Source: CG2-30-40-21 sp043806395 | GTDB lineage: Bacteria > UBA9089 > CG2-30-40-21 | Assembly: GCA_043806395.1 (NCBI GenBank) | Contig: JAZDHC010000072.1 | Span: 1-14,888, forward strand | Reading direction: 5' to 3' | Length of the DNA stretch: 14,888 bases | Shown: positions 13,359 to 14,888 of the stretch, in pieces | Layout: the number at the start of each line of letters is the position of its first letter | Numbering within the stretch: the stretch's first letter is position 1 | Notes under the pieces: model-generated | What the model was told of the DNA's origin: nothing | What the model saw: only the letters and a program-made list of their open reading frames with translations | Database searches by the model: none | Made by a program: the position numbers and the translations under genes

Positions 13359-14888
13359 TGAAGCAATATCTGTGTATTATTTTTATTCTTATGTTGCTAA
13401 CATCAAAAGGCATGGCAGGTACAATTTCACTCTCGGTAGATGCCGGAGGGGGTACTTTTACACAATATCCTGTAGCAGTTGGCATGCCATTCCCTGAAGA
13501 TGATGGGTGCCTCGATTCTATCTCAGACTTAAAACTTAGTAAGATTACGGGTGGAGAACAGGAGATACCTTTTCAGATTCATGAGTTATGCAAATGGAAA
13601 AATGGAAAAATAAAGGCAGCACTTGTACAATTTCTGGCAGATGTTGGGAAATATAAAATAGATTATGGTCTTGGTATCTCAAAAGGAAATGAAGAGATGC
13701 AAGCTAAGGTTACCGTAATAGATGAATCCGAGTATGTAGAAGTGGATACAGGTGTGTTGAAGTTCAAGATAAATAAAAAGTGTGGGAAATTATTTGATGG
13801 AATATGGTTGAACAATGTAAAGATAGTAGCTGATGGGGATATGGAGGTGATAGGTGTTGATGGACAGAGTTATAAATCATCGAATTATCAGTATGCTTCT
13901 GATGAGGTAAAGATAGAAGAACGAGGACCGATTAGATCATGTATAGCAATAAGGGGAAAATATGTTGCCACTAACAATGCTGTAAATGATTTTAGATATA
14001 TAGTCAGAGTGTATGCATATGCTGGCAAGGATTTCCTGCAAATGAGCCATACAATAATAGATGAAGATTCGACTACTAAACGAGAGGTCAAATTAAAGGG
14101 GTATAATATACAGCTAACGCATTTGCTTTCTAATTCTATATGTAGAATAGGGAAAGAACCTTCTGGATATCATGAAAAGCAGGTGACAGAAGAGTGTTCT
14201 GTATATCAAGGTACATCTACATCATATAGTGGAAACATAGGCAGTGGAACACAGGCTTCAGGATGGATAGATATAAACAATGGCAGTTATGGAATAACCG
14301 CTGCAGTTCGATATTTCTGGCAGAATTATCCAAAAGGATTTGTTGTAAATAATGAAATGTTAAAAATATGGTTACATCCTGATGGAGGAGAAAATTTTTT
14401 TGGGGGAGCAGGCATAGCAAAAACCTATAGCCTGATGTTGTGCTTTAATTCAGGATGTTTTACTCAGAATGTAGTAGATCAGTTCTCTTTGTTTAGACAT
14501 ACTATATTTCCCAGAATTCCGTCAGAGTGGTATTGTGATTCCGGGGTGTTTGGCAAGATATTGCCAGAGGTGGTAGGAGATCCTACACCAAATCTTGAAC
14601 AAAAGGGTTATAAATTCTTTGGGATGGAGGGTAGTACATGTCATAACGCTACAACCCAGGATCCTGGCAATATGGATCTCTTGTATTATATTCAAAATAC
14701 TGGCAATAAAGAATGTTTTGACAAGGGGGATGTCAGATTTTTGCATGCTGCGGATATGCATATAATCCATGCAGAATATGGGCGACCTGATGTCTGGGGA
14801 CAAATAAGTACACAGGGTGGATGCAGAGGATATCAGACAGGGTGTGGAGTAGCAGCAGACGATGATGGATTTCATGGTCAAGTAGCCG
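13358..14888 (+). CDS. Secreted exo-rhamnogalacturonan-lyase-like (PcRGLX/YetA-like) protein, 3' partial
   Basis: An open frame runs from the ATG at 13358 to the window end (510 codons) without a stop; the gene continues outside. The start overlaps the PIG-L stop by one base. The first 21 residues are a signal peptide (MKQYLCIIFILMLLTSKGMA, then GTIS), so the product is exported. The mature N-terminal part is beta-rich, with GTFTQYPVAVGMPFPED, then LKFKINKK, GIWLNNV, RGPIRS, YAGKDFLQMSHTIID, and later AKTYSLMLCF. This arrangement resembles the N-terminal RIFT-barrel domain of PcRGLX/YetA-like proteins (rhamnogalacturonan exolyase family), followed by the start of the central catalytic region with several Cys and a DGFHGQVA segment. 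It may cleave or remodel a surface polysaccharide. Substrate is unknown, and the family assignment is by pattern recognition only, so moderate certainty. Confidence 0.6.
   Translation, partial: MKQYLCIIFILMLLTSKGMAGTISLSVDAGGGTFTQYPVAVGMPFPEDDGCLDSISDLKLSKITGGEQEIPFQIHELCKWKNGKIKAALVQFLADVGKYKIDYGLGISKGNEEMQAKVTVIDESEYVEVDTGVLKFKINKKCGKLFDGIWLNNVKIVADGDMEVIGVDGQSYKSSNYQYASDEVKIEERGPIRSCIAIRGKYVATNNAVNDFRYIVRVYAYAGKDFLQMSHTIIDEDSTTKREVKLKGYNIQLTHLLSNSICRIGKEPSGYHEKQVTEECSVYQGTSTSYSGNIGSGTQASGWIDINNGSYGITAAVRYFWQNYPKGFVVNNEMLKIWLHPDGGENFFGGAGIAKTYSLMLCFNSGCFTQNVVDQFSLFRHTIFPRIPSEWYCDSGVFGKILPEVVGDPTPNLEQKGYKFFGMEGSTCHNATTQDPGNMDLLYYIQNTGNKECFDKGDVRFLHAADMHIIHAEYGRPDVWGQISTQGGCRGYQTGCGVAADDDGFHGQVA

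Overview
The window looks like an envelope and exopolysaccharide region from a Gram-negative-type bacterium of low to moderate G+C. The best clue is the first gene pair: a large secreted fibronectin-type-III protein with a YPNPFNP (FlgD-like / type IX-like) C-terminal tail, followed directly by a PorV/PorQ-family outer-membrane beta-barrel. This pairing is common in the Bacteroidetes/FCB group and in many uncultured candidate phyla. The abundance of short palindromic repeats also fits an environmental candidate-phylum genome, but the sequence alone does not fix the species or phylum.

Layout: all genes are on the + strand. (1) 1-2912: 3' part of the FN3 surface protein, truncated by the window edge. 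(2) 2989-3951: PorV-like barrel. (3) 3969-8334: a tightly coupled, AT-rich trio of glycosyltransferase, asparagine-synthase-like amidotransferase and second glycosyltransferase, joined by one-base TAATG stop/start overlaps. (4) 8335-8596: a gap filled almost entirely by a 223-bp MITE-like element with 11-bp terminal inverted repeats and a perfect 8-bp flanking direct repeat. (5) 8597-13358: murA, a phenylacetate-CoA-ligase/CapK-like adenylate-forming enzyme, a soluble WbpM/CapD-type UDP-sugar 4,6-dehydratase and a PIG-L/LmbE deacetylase. (6) 13358 to the end: the N-terminal part of a secreted protein resembling the exo-rhamnogalacturonan-lyase (PcRGLX/YetA-like) family, truncated by the window edge.

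How they may work together (inference): the dehydratase, deacetylase, amidotransferase and CapK-like enzyme could make and modify an amino sugar. The two glycosyltransferases would assemble it into a surface glycan, and the terminal secreted protein could trim or remodel that glycan. The PorV-like barrel and FN3 protein look like an outer-membrane partner and its exported surface cargo. The first glycosyltransferase plus asparagine synthase recall exosortase (PEP-CTERM)-associated polysaccharide loci, but no exosortase, Wzx/Wzy, ABC exporter or initiating phosphosugar transferase lies in this window, so the locus is incomplete here. No tRNA, rRNA, CRISPR array or transposase gene was seen.
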